A DNA stretch of 64,000 bases from Prevotella corporis DSM 18810 = JCM 8529 (GTDB lineage Bacteria; Bacteroidota; Bacteroidia; Bacteroidales; Bacteroidaceae), in contig NZ_AUME01000007.1 in the NCBI RefSeq assembly GCF_000430525.1, positions 1 through 64,000 on the forward strand, in the 5' to 3' direction. The notes under the pieces were generated by a model, which worked only from the letters and a program-made list of their open reading frames with translations, did no database searches and had not been told where the DNA came from. Numbering within the stretch: the stretch's first letter is position 1; each line of letters starts with the position of its first letter. Of this stretch, positions 26,399 through 35,956 are shown in pieces. The position numbers and the translations under genes are program-made.

Positions 26399-26893
26399 TC
26401 AATACTTGCTTATCAAACAAACGGCATAAGCAGCCATACCTTCTTCGCGCCCCACAAATCCCATGCGCTCTGAAGTTGTTGCCTTAATGGAGATATCATC
26501 CTCATCACAGCCGATAATTTCAGCCATGCAGACTTTCATAGCGGGAATATGAGGATTGATTTTCGGTTTTTCGGCACACACGGTCGCATCTATGTTGCCC
26601 ACCTTATAACCGTTGGTTTCCAATAATTCAACCGTCTTTCGCAGAATCACTTTAGAATCCATGCCGAGAGTCTCCCCTGCAGTATCGGGAAAGTGATAAC
26701 CAATATCACGCAAGTTGGCCGCTCCCAGCAGAGCATCACAGATTGCATGAATCAAGACATCTGCATCGCTATGGCCCAAAAGACCCAGGGAATGATCGAT
26801 TTTGACTCCGCCCAGATAAAGATCACGGCCTTCTACCAATTTATGGACATCATATCCCATGCCCACACGAATGCGGAGAAAAGAATTTGACAT
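26399..26893 (-). CDS. ispF: 2-C-methyl-D-erythritol 2,4-cyclodiphosphate synthase
   Basis: The 164-residue protein has the metal-binding GMGYDVHKL motif (Asp and His), the LGLLGHSDADVLIHAICDAL signature and SERMGFVGREEGMAA near the C terminus. It cyclises CDP-ME 2-phosphate to MEcPP in the isoprenoid pathway. It lies 20 bp after porV and is the last gene of the operon. The ispF-porV-porU arrangement is also found in Porphyromonas gingivalis. Confidence 0.95.
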   Translation of the reverse strand: MSNSFLRIRVGMGYDVHKLVEGRDLYLGGVKIDHSLGLLGHSDADVLIHAICDALLGAANLRDIGYHFPDTAGETLGMDSKVILRKTVELLETNGYKVGNIDATVCAEKPKINPHIPAMKVCMAEIIGCDEDDISIKATTSERMGFVGREEGMAAYAVCLISKY

Positions 26894-26913
26894 AACCTAC
26901 CGTTACTTAAAGT

Positions 26914-28098
26914 TTATCTTCTGTTGAACAAGTCCTTAATTCCGTCCATATCAAATGCCAGCGAGAAACGCAAGGTCTGGTCGAGTGGATTGCTCTTTGC
27001 TGTTGCAATAACGTAGCCAGCATCAAGAGAGAACACACTCATGCGGAAGCCAGCACCAACGGTGAAATACTTGCGGTTACCCTTGTTCTGACTTTCATTG
27101 TGATAACCGGCACGAAGCGAGAATTTGTCGTTATACACATACTCTGCACCAACGCTCCATTGGATTTCCTGAAGCTCTTCCGACACACCATTGGGGGCAT
27201 CGCTGAAGCTCTTGAATATACCAGAAATGGATGAAATATCGTAATAATCTCTTTGCAAACGGTCCTGATAATCAGTCTCTGACTCATTGTTCTCAATATC
27301 GCGCTTGGGATAAGTGGGAACCAAAAGTTTATTAGCATCAGCAGAGATTGTGAAACGATTGAACTCATCAATAGGTATCATCAAGGCAGCACCCAGACGC
27401 AAGTTGGTAGGAATGAACTCTGAACGACTGTCACCGCCAAAAGTAATCTTCGAACCAATATTTGAGATATTCAATCCCAAACCTAACTGACACTCACGGC
27501 TGCCCAAGTTGATGTAATTCTGGTAATAAGCCGAAATATCCGCTGCAAAGGCAGATCCAGGAGTCGTCTCTTCTGTGAAATCGTAGGTAAGATCCGAATA
27601 AATCCAACGTACGGCGGCACCCAGAGAGAACCTTTCGCTCAACATCAAGGAGTAGGCCACATCCACCGACATCTCATAGGGCTTGATAGTCATATCGGCA
27701 GAACCGTCCTGACTGCTGCTCGTCTGCACCTCTCCCAGCGAGAAGTAACGGAGAGAGCCTGACACAGCACTGTAATCGCCTATTCGATAATATCCCGCCA
27801 TATAGGCTAAGTCCATATCGCTCACCAGCTGACGAAGCCATGGAGTATAGTTGAGCGATACGCCGGCACGAGAAATCGTAAAGGGATATTTAGCCGGATT
27901 CCAGTATTGTGAATAAACATCAGGATCTGTCGCAACGCCCACATCTCCCATACCAGCAGCACGGGCATCAGGAGCTATCATCTGCGATGTTACAGCATGA
28001 TTGACTGGATTAAAAATATCCTTCTTGTCCTGTGCCGAAGCGGTAATGGCAAAAAGGGTAAGCAAGAACATGCTCACTATTCTAAAAGACTTATTCAT
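26914..28098 (-). CDS. porV: Type IX secretion system outer-membrane protein PorV (LptO)
   Basis: ATG 28098 is preferred over an upstream TTG at 28110; it gives a 394-residue protein with a signal ending near ASAQ. The conserved start of the mature protein, PVNHAVTSQMIAPDARAAGM followed by GDVGVATDPDVYSQYWNPAK, is diagnostic for PorV. The rest is a FadL-like barrel with strands such as FSLGAAVRWIYSDLTYDF. PorV shuttles cargo from the SprA translocon to the PorU attachment complex. It is next to porU, its partner. Confidence 0.93.
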   Translation of the reverse strand: MNKSFRIVSMFLLTLFAITASAQDKKDIFNPVNHAVTSQMIAPDARAAGMGDVGVATDPDVYSQYWNPAKYPFTISRAGVSLNYTPWLRQLVSDMDLAYMAGYYRIGDYSAVSGSLRYFSLGEVQTSSSQDGSADMTIKPYEMSVDVAYSLMLSERFSLGAAVRWIYSDLTYDFTEETTPGSAFAADISAYYQNYINLGSRECQLGLGLNISNIGSKITFGGDSRSEFIPTNLRLGAALMIPIDEFNRFTISADANKLLVPTYPKRDIENNESETDYQDRLQRDYYDISSISGIFKSFSDAPNGVSEELQEIQWSVGAEYVYNDKFSLRAGYHNESQNKGNRKYFTVGAGFRMSVFSLDAGYVIATAKSNPLDQTLRFSLAFDMDGIKDLFNRR

Positions 28099-28183
28099 TC
28101 TATTGTTCAATTTTTCTGATTCTTTATCAACTCCCAGTGCGCCGGTTTAGGCGGAACACCGATGTGAAAACGCACAAGTAGGA

Positions 28184-31100
28184 CTATTTATTGTTTATGA
28201 CAATCAGTTTCTTTGCCTTCGACTCCTTCACCGCCCCGCCATTACTTAGGCGGACACGATAAAGATAAACACCTGTTTGCAAGCGTGCGCCGCCTTTCAC
28301 AACCAAGTCCCAATCTACCGTGATGGCATTCCCTGTAGAAGTTCCACTGGCAGAATGGCTCCAAAGGAGACGACCTGTAGTATCAAATACATCTATCTCA
28401 ACACCCACATCCGAACCGGTATAATTGTGGGTGACAATAAATGTGGTATGCGTCGTAGCGGGATTGTTGGTGCAGCTGATTTCCTCAATATCGGGGGCCA
28501 GACCCTTAACAACGTTAAAGTCGAGGACAGCCGTTGACGAGTTGTTCAGGATGTCCCACACACGGAACCTCAGCTGATGCCGGCCTTCTGGCAGCTCTGG
28601 AATACTGAAGTAGGTCTTTCCCTTCGTATAACTACCGAAATCAAATGTGAAATTGTCATTCAGATTATAAGTGCGGGCCATCTCACCGTCGATAACAAGC
28701 TGGATATCATGTCCCACACCGTTGCCTGTAGCATTGATACCATTTCTGTCTGTCACTTCCGCAACAAAGTATGGTGTGCTGTTCACATTGCCACCATTGA
28801 CAAACGAAGGCTTGTTAAGGTAACAATAGATAGACGGTCCTATAGAATCATTGCTTACTTGTTCAGAACCGTTGACGTTGAACCTCTCCTCTGATCCATT
28901 GGCCATGAGCGTGTGGTCATTGTTAACCGCATAGATATTGATCAATCCTGCGCCATCGGCGTAGTTAAGGTCACGCGGAACAGCAAAGGTAAAGCTGAAA
29001 TCGCCATTTTTCACACTGTCTGAACCATTGTAAAGAATCTTCTGACGATCATAATAGACAAAGGCAGAGTTGGATGTTTCCTCTTGCTTCTTACAGGTAA
29101 TCAGCTCTCTTGTATCCCGTACTGTTGCCGTCATCAAGCCATTGAAATCACTGACCTTATCATTTCCGCGTGCTACATGACCTTTCACCTTTACTATCGC
29201 CCCACCTTTAAGAACTATTTGACTGCCTCCACCCACAGGAATTCCGTTAATGGAATCGATAACAGTAATTAGAGCCGGAAGATTCAGCGAGAGTGCGGGG
29301 TCGCCCAACAAAGAATATTGCAACTTATTGCGTGTCTTGTCCTGTCCAGTGTTTATCATTTCCATCTTCGCCAACCGCTGCGCCTCTCCCAAAGTGGTAG
29401 GTTTTCCGTCAGTGAAACTCAGCACATGCTTCAAGAAAGCCGTATTAATGGATTTATTATAGTTGGCAAATACTGTGCGTGTCGTGCCCCAAAAAGCCAC
29501 TGAACCACCCTTTTTATTCAACATGGCCTCCTCTCCCAACGTGGCAGTAGTACCATCAAACGGCATGATATCGCAACTTGCTGTAATCCATAATGGGAGA
29601 TTCTCATTGGTGAAATTGGTGAAATCGGTGATTCTCAATACCGCCTCATGCGAAATTTGTATCTCTGATCCATGCCCGGCATAATCCATGATAAGCGCAC
29701 CCTGTGCCTGTTGCTGCTTGATGAGTGCCGAAACATCAGGGTATGTGTTACCTGTCGATGACGTAACACGCTTGTAGGCATCCCACATCACTTTCTTCAC
29801 CAAATATCCTGGATAAGAACTCATGATGGCTTCGGCTGTCTGATTCACGTCATGCATGTGCAGATTGTCGTTACCATCGTCCCCCATGAACATTATGACA
29901 TTCTGCCACGCACCAGCGTTCTTGTTGGTTGCGTAGTTGATAGTCTTATCCACCATTGTTCGAGCATCAGCAGCATTCGAAACAGGGAATCGCCCTACCC
30001 CAATGTCTTCTTTGTCGCGGCTAAGCAAGTCGGCACCTTCGCCGTCGTCCATCAGTGTGAACCACCCATCGTTGACATAGCAGTCGGTTGCGCTGAATGA
30101 GTTTTCACTCTCGTAAGCCAGTAGATAATCATTTGGATTGAGCTGGCGACAGTCGGGGGTCAGCATACGGTTGTCCCACACACAATCGCCGAACAAGAGG
30201 AGCGACTTCGGCAATTCCTTCTCTGTAGATGCTCTGTCGTACATCATCTTCATGTAACGGCGATATGCCATTGCATCTGGCGTACCGCTTGAGAACTCAT
30301 TGTAAAGTTCGTCAGCAGGCACAATGCGGACAGATATCGAATCGTGCTGTTCGTGGAATGCCGCCAGTCGTCGGGCCTCCTGCAACCATTTCTGACTCGT
30401 TGGGATGATAATCACCATATCAACATTGTCATGTGCATGGAGGTCTTGGTTCGTAATGTTGTGCACATACTCAGGAACGGCAAACGAACCACTACCCAAA
30501 CGAGGCGCAGGTCTTGGAGTGTCGTACGTCATTGACAGATAATCGAGACGTGCAGGACCACCAGAGACAGTTGAAATCCTTACAGAATCGACATTCTGAA
30601 GGCCTCGCACATCGAAAACACGCTCGGTCTCATAGCCAAAATCGTAGGAGTCGCTCGGCTTTATCTGAATTTTCCCGAGCGAAATACCATTCACTTCCAC
30701 ATCCACTACCGTTGTATTCTTACCCGTCGTCACACCTATCGCCAGTTTTCCGTTGCTGGCCTTGGCTGCGTTTGTCAAAGTATAGATGTGTGATTTACCC
30801 ACGGCTATCGGCGTATTCTCAAAGAGATTCCGTCCACCATGATACCAACTGAAGTTATCTACCTCATGAAGGGTGTGATAATCATCAGCCATAGGATAGA
30901 CACTGGCCAGAAATTCGGCAGAATCAACGGTCAATGGTGCACTCTCATTTTCAGTAAGAAAGTAATATCCGTAATCGGAATAGGGGTTTCGGGTTCGCTT
31001 CGTGGCGGTGTTACTGTCCCAACTGACTGGGCCACGACCATAAAAGAGCCTTTTCCCACCGACAAGACAAGTCGGAATCTCTCTTAAATCGTCAGTAGCT

Positions 31101-31738
31101 TGTATATGAGCAGCTGTCAGTCGCTCATTCTGCATATTGCCACCATAGCCATAAATCTTCACTTTGCTCAAGTCGGAGAAGCCGGCCTGTTTGGTGACAG
31201 CTGCCGTTAGGTTATAGATGCCATTTGCCGGCACACGTATTTTCGCCCACTTGCCAGAAGCCAGCACCGAATGTTCAGCATATTTTGGCATGCCAGCAGG
31301 GACTTTGGCAGCCCTCAAGCCATGAGTTTTCTTATTATAGCTGACTGGCTTTGACGTCAGTGCTATCATGAAACTAACCAAAAACTGCTTTTTCCCTCCC
31401 CGTTCAACAATCGGAACAAGCGAGAACTCCAATACTCCTCTCTTCCGCTCCACCACAATCTGCTGGTAAATTTCAGGCAATGCCGGCGGCACTTCAGCTG
31501 TCAGGGCATGATAAAGAGCCACATCGCGCTTGTTCATATCAATGAACTCCGGATACCTGATTTCCAATTGATAGGTGGAGTCAGCATAATTTTCACCTAT
31601 GGGAATGGAATAAGTGAAGCGTGGCAGAACGGAGTCAATGGTTACATCCTCAACCGTCAAGTTGAAGAAGCGTTGTTTTTGAGCGTAAGCAGAAAAACAA
31701 AGCATGAACAGAAATAAGCCTAATATCGATCGTTTCAT
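28184..31738 (-). CDS. porU: Type IX secretion system sortase/protease PorU (peptidase C25 family)
   Basis: The 1184-residue protein has a Sec signal ending at AYAQ. The gingipain-like C25 domain carries the catalytic His in MDYAGHGSEIQIS (about residue 688) and Cys in WITASCDIMPFDG (about 720). The C-terminal domain, with VEIDVFDTTGRLLWSH and GVYLYRVRLSNGG, resembles a T9SS sorting domain that is retained in PorU. It removes C-terminal signals from T9SS cargo and attaches the proteins to lipopolysaccharide at the surface. Both catalytic residues are present. It lies between the FAH-like gene and porV. Confidence 0.93.
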   Translation of the reverse strand: MKRSILGLFLFMLCFSAYAQKQRFFNLTVEDVTIDSVLPRFTYSIPIGENYADSTYQLEIRYPEFIDMNKRDVALYHALTAEVPPALPEIYQQIVVERKRGVLEFSLVPIVERGGKKQFLVSFMIALTSKPVSYNKKTHGLRAAKVPAGMPKYAEHSVLASGKWAKIRVPANGIYNLTAAVTKQAGFSDLSKVKIYGYGGNMQNERLTAAHIQATDDLREIPTCLVGGKRLFYGRGPVSWDSNTATKRTRNPYSDYGYYFLTENESAPLTVDSAEFLASVYPMADDYHTLHEVDNFSWYHGGRNLFENTPIAVGKSHIYTLTNAAKASNGKLAIGVTTGKNTTVVDVEVNGISLGKIQIKPSDSYDFGYETERVFDVRGLQNVDSVRISTVSGGPARLDYLSMTYDTPRPAPRLGSGSFAVPEYVHNITNQDLHAHDNVDMVIIIPTSQKWLQEARRLAAFHEQHDSISVRIVPADELYNEFSSGTPDAMAYRRYMKMMYDRASTEKELPKSLLLFGDCVWDNRMLTPDCRQLNPNDYLLAYESENSFSATDCYVNDGWFTLMDDGEGADLLSRDKEDIGVGRFPVSNAADARTMVDKTINYATNKNAGAWQNVIMFMGDDGNDNLHMHDVNQTAEAIMSSYPGYLVKKVMWDAYKRVTSSTGNTYPDVSALIKQQQAQGALIMDYAGHGSEIQISHEAVLRITDFTNFTNENLPLWITASCDIMPFDGTTATLGEEAMLNKKGGSVAFWGTTRTVFANYNKSINTAFLKHVLSFTDGKPTTLGEAQRLAKMEMINTGQDKTRNKLQYSLLGDPALSLNLPALITVIDSINGIPVGGGSQIVLKGGAIVKVKGHVARGNDKVSDFNGLMTATVRDTRELITCKKQEETSNSAFVYYDRQKILYNGSDSVKNGDFSFTFAVPRDLNYADGAGLINIYAVNNDHTLMANGSEERFNVNGSEQVSNDSIGPSIYCYLNKPSFVNGGNVNSTPYFVAEVTDRNGINATGNGVGHDIQLVIDGEMARTYNLNDNFTFDFGSYTKGKTYFSIPELPEGRHQLRFRVWDILNNSSTAVLDFNVVKGLAPDIEEISCTNNPATTHTTFIVTHNYTGSDVGVEIDVFDTTGRLLWSHSASGTSTGNAITVDWDLVVKGGARLQTGVYLYRVRLSNGGAVKESKAKKLIVINNK

Positions 31739-31781
31739 TTATGTTGCTATTAATAGTTGAGGGATAACGGCCGAATAGTAA

Positions 31782-32399
31782 TTACTTACAGCGAAAGTCA
31801 AGTACTTTTCGATCCTCTATATATCCTTCAAGGTGGTCGTTAATCTGAACCGGACCACAGCCTGTCGGGCATCCCGTATATAACAAGTCACCTGTCTTGA
31901 GCGTAAAGTAACGGCTGATGTAGCTAATCACTTCATCTATTTTGCAGAGCATATCGCAAGTACAGCCTTGCTGCACGGTCTTTCCGTTGATATCAAGATG
32001 AAAGCGAAGTCTTTGTATGTCAAGAAGCCTCTCTTTATCCACCCAACTGCCTAAGACGGCAGCCCCATCGAAACTCTTAGACAATTCCCACGGGTGTCCC
32101 TGCTCCTTCAATTTCTTCTGCAATTCGCGTGCCGTGAAGTCAATCCCCACCGTAACGGCATCGTAATACCGATGTGCGAAACGTTCCGGGATGGTCTTTC
32201 CCAACCTACAAATGCGCACCACGACTTCCGTTTCGTATTCTATCCGCCCCATGTCGTCAGGGATGAAAAACGGTTTACCGTCTTTTAAAAGTGCGGAATC
32301 CGCTTTTAGGAATATCACCGGCTCATTTGTTTTTGATAACGTGCCGTGCAACGATTTATTGTGTTCGGAATAATTCATTCCTATCGCAAATATTTTCAT
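31782..32399 (-). CDS. Fumarylacetoacetate hydrolase family protein
   Basis: The 205-residue protein is of the small FAH-fold (YcgM-like) type. It begins MKIFAIGMNYSEHNKSLHG and has the metal-binding acidic residues in GRIEYETEVVVRI, the GIDFTARELQKKLKEQGHPW block, a KSFDGAAVLG segment, and GDLLYTGCPTGCGPV near the end. Members hydrolyse or decarboxylate beta-diketo acids such as acylpyruvates or oxaloacetate. Its place as first gene of the porU-porV-ispF operon (43 bp before porU) is a matter of synteny and gives no clear functional link. Confidence 0.87.
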   Translation of the reverse strand: MKIFAIGMNYSEHNKSLHGTLSKTNEPVIFLKADSALLKDGKPFFIPDDMGRIEYETEVVVRICRLGKTIPERFAHRYYDAVTVGIDFTARELQKKLKEQGHPWELSKSFDGAAVLGSWVDKERLLDIQRLRFHLDINGKTVQQGCTCDMLCKIDEVISYISRYFTLKTGDLLYTGCPTGCGPVQINDHLEGYIEDRKVLDFRCK

Positions 32400-32829
32400 C
32401 TTAAATTATTTTGAAGATTGAATACAATGGATTAGTCATCGGGTGAGAACCGAGAAGCGATTCTTTTCCCTGCAAAGATATGCAATTTGTCAGAAAATAA
32501 GGAAGCTGACGTCCTAAAATTATCTATCGCCAACCATTTCCAACATAAAACAATCCTAAAATTTCTCCATTGAAACACCAAGTCTAACTTGTAGAATACT
32601 TATCCTATAAGACGCTTAAAAAGAAAAAAGTTTAAAAGAAATCGCTCATTTGAAAAATTCGCTTTCTTTATGTTTTTAGACAGAACGAAAGCCACGTGTT
32701 GTGTTGGCATTCAGATACCATTATGATGACTATAAGCTATCCTTTGCTTTCTTTTAGCATGAGAAAAGATATAATGACAGATTTGGGTTAAAAGCAAACG
32801 AAGAGAAACGACTGACCACCGCTTTAAAT
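32400..32829. other. Gene-free region upstream of the FAH/porU operon
   Basis: No plausible coding sequence. A minus-strand TATCTTTG (32473-32480) is the likely -7 element of the FAH-porU-porV-ispF operon, about 74 bp before its start codon; no matching -33 TTG is seen. The rest is A/T-rich without notable repeats. Confidence 0.4.
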
Positions 32830-32879
32830 AAAAGGAGTTGTAAAAGTCGAGATTCGCACTTTTACAACTCCTTTTTTTA
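32830..32879. terminator. Strong bidirectional terminator after tsf
   Basis: A perfect 18-bp stem: 32830-32847 (AAAAGGAGTTGTAAAAGT) pairs with 32858-32875, with a 10-nt loop. Plus-strand T-run continues to 32878; on the minus strand the stem runs into TTTTATTT. Confidence 0.9.
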
Positions 32880-32900
32880 TATCCTCAGTAAAGGAAAAGC

Positions 32901-33899
32901 TTATTCCGCAGCGAGAGTGAAGCGTTTGTAAGCAACCACTTTAAGGTCCTTATCCTGACTCTTCAACCAGTCTGCCACGTTAATCTTATCGCCATCGCCA
33001 AACTGGAACTCCTGATCAACAAGGCAATTGTCCTTGAAGAACTTGTTCAAACGACCCTTAGCGATATTCTGAATCATGTTCTCGTTCAGGTTGGCAGCCT
33101 TCTCCGCACCCACAGTCTTCTTGATTTCGAGTGCTTTGTCGGCATCCTCACGAGTCAGCCAACCTTTATTGATGTTCGACTCAATGTGCTCTTCGCTATC
33201 AACGAGGTTGGCATTGATGCCGGCTTTTTTGATAGCCGAGTTAACAGCCTTCTCCACCTGTTCTTCCTTTGTTTTTTCAACAGCCACCTTGTATTCCTCT
33301 TCTTTTACCGATTGTGGAACGGAAGCTTCATCGAGAGCCACCGGTTTCATGGCAGCCACCTGCATGGCAATCTTGTGAGCCGCATCCTCATTATTACCAC
33401 TTAGCTGAACGATGGTGGCAAGCGTGTGTTTGCCCATGTGGTCATAAACAGAAAGGTTATCGCCCTCAATGAAGTTATAACCATCCAGTTCCATCTTCTC
33501 ACCCGTGATTCCGGAACGCTGCTGAACGGTGCTTGCGGCATCCTCGCCGTTCGCCAATTTCAACGCCTTCACCTCATCGAGAGACTTAGCCTTAGCTGCA
33601 ACAGCAGCGTCGAGAATTTCACGAACCATATCGACAAAATCCTTACCATTGGCAACGAAATCGGTCTCACACTTAACAGCCACCATAGCAGCAAAGCCAT
33701 CAACAGCTTTCACGAGAACGCAACCATTGGAAGTCTCGCGGTCGGAACGTTTTGCGGCGATTGCCAAACCACGTTCGCGGAGCAAATCTTTTGCCTTGTC
33801 GAAATCGCCCTCTGCCTCGGTAAGAGCCTTCTTTACATCTGCAAGACCGGCACCGGTCATGGCGCGGAGCTTCTTAATATCATCAATAGATACAGCCAT
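32901..33899 (-). CDS. tsf: Elongation factor Ts
   Basis: The 332-residue protein has an N-terminal UBA-like domain with the EF-Ts signature LRAMTGAGLADVKKALTEAE, then DLLRERGLAIAAKRSDRETS and a core with VKCETDFVANGKDF. It is longer than E. coli EF-Ts, as is usual in Bacteroidota. It catalyses GDP release from EF-Tu. It is last in the rplM-rpsI-rpsB-tsf group, 104 bp after rpsB. Confidence 0.97.
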   Translation of the reverse strand: MAVSIDDIKKLRAMTGAGLADVKKALTEAEGDFDKAKDLLRERGLAIAAKRSDRETSNGCVLVKAVDGFAAMVAVKCETDFVANGKDFVDMVREILDAAVAAKAKSLDEVKALKLANGEDAASTVQQRSGITGEKMELDGYNFIEGDNLSVYDHMGKHTLATIVQLSGNNEDAAHKIAMQVAAMKPVALDEASVPQSVKEEEYKVAVEKTKEEQVEKAVNSAIKKAGINANLVDSEEHIESNINKGWLTREDADKALEIKKTVGAEKAANLNENMIQNIAKGRLNKFFKDNCLVDQEFQFGDGDKINVADWLKSQDKDLKVVAYKRFTLAAE

Positions 33900-34003
33900 A
33901 TTCTTTTTTCTCTTTAGATTTATGTTTAAAAATGTGGGCGTTGGCGACCATCAGCGAGCATGTTGCTCACAAGCGTTCACCAATGCCCAGATATAGTTAT
34001 TGA

Positions 34004-34852
34004 TTATTCAGCAGCTGGAGCTTTCTCTTCAGCAGCTACTTCTTTAGCCGGAGTCTCTGCCACGGGAGCCTCCTCAGCAGCAGCCTTGCGTGCGCCACGC
34101 TTTGGTTTAGCCTCAGCGGCTTCCTCTGCCTGTTCTGCAGCGGCCTTCTCATCGGCCTTTTCTGCCTTACGCTCCTCAAGACCTTCGGCAATGGCACCGC
34201 AGCATGCGTTGAGGATTGCCTCAACAGAATCCTTGGCATCGTCGTTTGCTGGAATCACGTAGTCGATGTTGCGTGGGTCTGAGTTGGTATCAACAATACC
34301 AAAAACAGGGATACCCAGGCGGTTGGCCTCTTTGACAGCGATGTGTTCCTTCATTACGTCGATAACGAAAAGTGCAGACGGCAGACGTGTAAGGTCGGAG
34401 ATAGAACCTAAGTTCTTCTCAAGCTTGGCACGCTGACGTGAAATCTGCAAGAGCTCACGCTTTGAGAGATTAGAGAATGTTCCATCGTTCATTAACTTAT
34501 CGATGTTCGTCATTTTCTTAACAGCCTTGCGAATGGTAGGGAAGTTGGTGAGCATACCACCAGCCCAACGCTCGTTCACGTATGGCATGTTAACCGATGC
34601 TGCCTTCTCTGCAACAACGTCCTTAGATTGTTTTTTAGTAGCGACGAACAAGATTTTCTTACCGCTCTTGGCGATACCCTTGAGAGCCTCTGCAGCTTCG
34701 TCAACCTTAGCTACTGTCTTGTGAAGGTCAATGATATGGATGCCATTGCGTTCCATATAGATATATGGCTTCATGGCTGGGTTCCACTTACGATGGAGGT
34801 GGCCGAAGTGGCAACCTGCCTGCAACAATTGGTCAAAATTCGTTCTTGACAT
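34004..34852 (-). CDS. rpsB: 30S ribosomal protein S2
   Basis: The 282-residue protein starts MSRTNFDQLLQAGCHFGHLH and contains RKWNPAMKPYIYMERNGIHI and NERWAGGMLTNFPTIRK, clear S2 hallmarks. The last 50 residues are an Ala/Glu/Lys-rich tail (EEAAEAKPKRGARKAAAEEA) beyond the usual S2 end, probably disordered. The 243-bp leader upstream is highly structured and may be the site of regulation. Confidence 0.97.
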   Translation of the reverse strand: MSRTNFDQLLQAGCHFGHLHRKWNPAMKPYIYMERNGIHIIDLHKTVAKVDEAAEALKGIAKSGKKILFVATKKQSKDVVAEKAASVNMPYVNERWAGGMLTNFPTIRKAVKKMTNIDKLMNDGTFSNLSKRELLQISRQRAKLEKNLGSISDLTRLPSALFVIDVMKEHIAVKEANRLGIPVFGIVDTNSDPRNIDYVIPANDDAKDSVEAILNACCGAIAEGLEERKAEKADEKAAAEQAEEAAEAKPKRGARKAAAEEAPVAETPAKEVAAEEKAPAAE

Positions 34853-34895
34853 GTTTTTTCTTTTTTGTTTGTTTACTTTCTTTTTAATTCTTTCT

Positions 34896-35084
34896 TGGCG
34901 AATAAGCTTCGCCAGGCTTTGTTAGAATCAACCGGTGGGTAGTCCCCGATTTGGAATCTCACCAGTTTAGATACTAAACCATTCTCCCCAGACTTTGCCA
35001 TTTAAGCCCTGCCTCTGAATCGGCTTGTGGCCTACACTGAGGCCAGCAGTTGGATATCACGCACAACGACCAGTGGGCAAAGTC
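34896..35084 (-). promoter_or_regulatory. Structured rpsB leader RNA (candidate ribosomal-protein autoregulatory element)
   Basis: The rpsI-rpsB spacer contains several stems (plus-strand coordinates). A long-range closing stem of GACTTTGCC (34991-34999) with GGCAAAGTC (35076-35084) encloses AAGCC/GGCTT and TGGCC/GGCCA hairpins, giving a multiway junction. GTTTAG/CTAAAC (34965-34979) and TGGCGAA/TTCGCCA (34896-34914) lie nearer the rpsB start. No ORF or tRNA fits. Ribosomal-protein operons often have such leaders bound by their own product; S2 is the obvious candidate ligand (inference). Confidence 0.55.
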
Positions 35085-35095
35085 CACAGAAAATA

Positions 35096-35482
35096 TTAAC
35101 GCTTGCTGAACTGGAAGTGAGCACGTGCTTTTGGCTGACCTGGCTTCTTACGCTCCACAGCACGGCTGTCGCGTGTCAGGAATCCGTGATCCTTCAAGTT
35201 TTTCTTGTCTTCAGGGTTGATTTCAACGAGTGCGCGTGCGATAGCGAGGCGGAGAGCTTGGCTCTGTCCTGTAAAGCCGCCACCATAGAGGTTAACCTTG
35301 ATGTCGTACTGGCCTTCTACACCGAGCAACTGCAATGGTTGTTTAACCACATATTGCAGGATAGCTGATGGGAAGAACTCAGTTATATCTTTCTTGTTGA
35401 TTGTAATCTTGCCTGTACCTTCTGAGAGGTAAATACGAGCTACAGAGCTCTTGCGGCGTCCAATTGTATTAATTACTTCCAT
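35096..35482 (-). CDS. rpsI: 30S ribosomal protein S9
   Basis: The 128-residue protein starts MEVINTIGRRKSSVARIYLS and ends with the S9 signature GFLTRDSRAVERKKPGQPKA and the terminal basic KR that contacts tRNA in the P site. It lies 9 bp after rplM, the usual S9-L13 pairing. Confidence 0.98.
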   Translation of the reverse strand: MEVINTIGRRKSSVARIYLSEGTGKITINKKDITEFFPSAILQYVVKQPLQLLGVEGQYDIKVNLYGGGFTGQSQALRLAIARALVEINPEDKKNLKDHGFLTRDSRAVERKKPGQPKARAHFQFSKR

Positions 35483-35491
35483 CTTTACCTA

Positions 35492-35956
35492 TTATTTATA
35501 CTGGTTAATATCAATTGACTTTGGCTTCTGTGCCTCAAGTCCGTTGAGTTCTGTACCCTCAATAACGTAGAGGTTGTCCAACAAATGACGACCGAGAGGG
35601 CCTTTTGGCAACATACCCTTAACAGCGTGGCGAACCATCTTGTCGATACCACCCTTGCGTGCGCGGAGCTGGGCAGGTGTGTTGAAGCGTTGACCGCCTG
35701 GATAGCCAGTATATCGTGTGTAAAGCTTGTCAGTTTCCTTCTTACCTGTGAAAACTACTTTTTCGGCATTGATAATAATTACATTGTCTCCACAATCAAC
35801 GTGCGGAGTGAAAGTTGGCTTGTACTTTCCGCGAAGCAACTTAGCAACTTTAGAGCAGAGACGACCAACAATCTGGTCTGTAGCATCGACTACAACCCAC
35901 TCTTTCTTGGCTGTTTCCTTGTTCACGGAAATAGTCTTGTAACTTAAAGTGTCCAT
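35492..35956 (-). CDS. rplM: 50S ribosomal protein L13
   Basis: The 154-residue protein has WVVVDATDQIVGRLCSKVAK, VDCGDNVIIINAEKV and AVKGMLPKGPLGRHLL, all typical of L13. It is the first gene of the rplM-rpsI-rpsB-tsf group. Start ATG 35956. Confidence 0.98.
   Translation of the reverse strand: MDTLSYKTISVNKETAKKEWVVVDATDQIVGRLCSKVAKLLRGKYKPTFTPHVDCGDNVIIINAEKVVFTGKKETDKLYTRYTGYPGGQRFNTPAQLRARKGGIDKMVRHAVKGMLPKGPLGRHLLDNLYVIEGTELNGLEAQKPKSIDINQYK

Noticed and set aside
34930-35090. A tRNA gene between rpsI and rpsB
   Set aside because: The pairing does not give a cloverleaf with a 7-bp acceptor stem, anticodon loop and T-loop GTTC; a leader RNA fits better.
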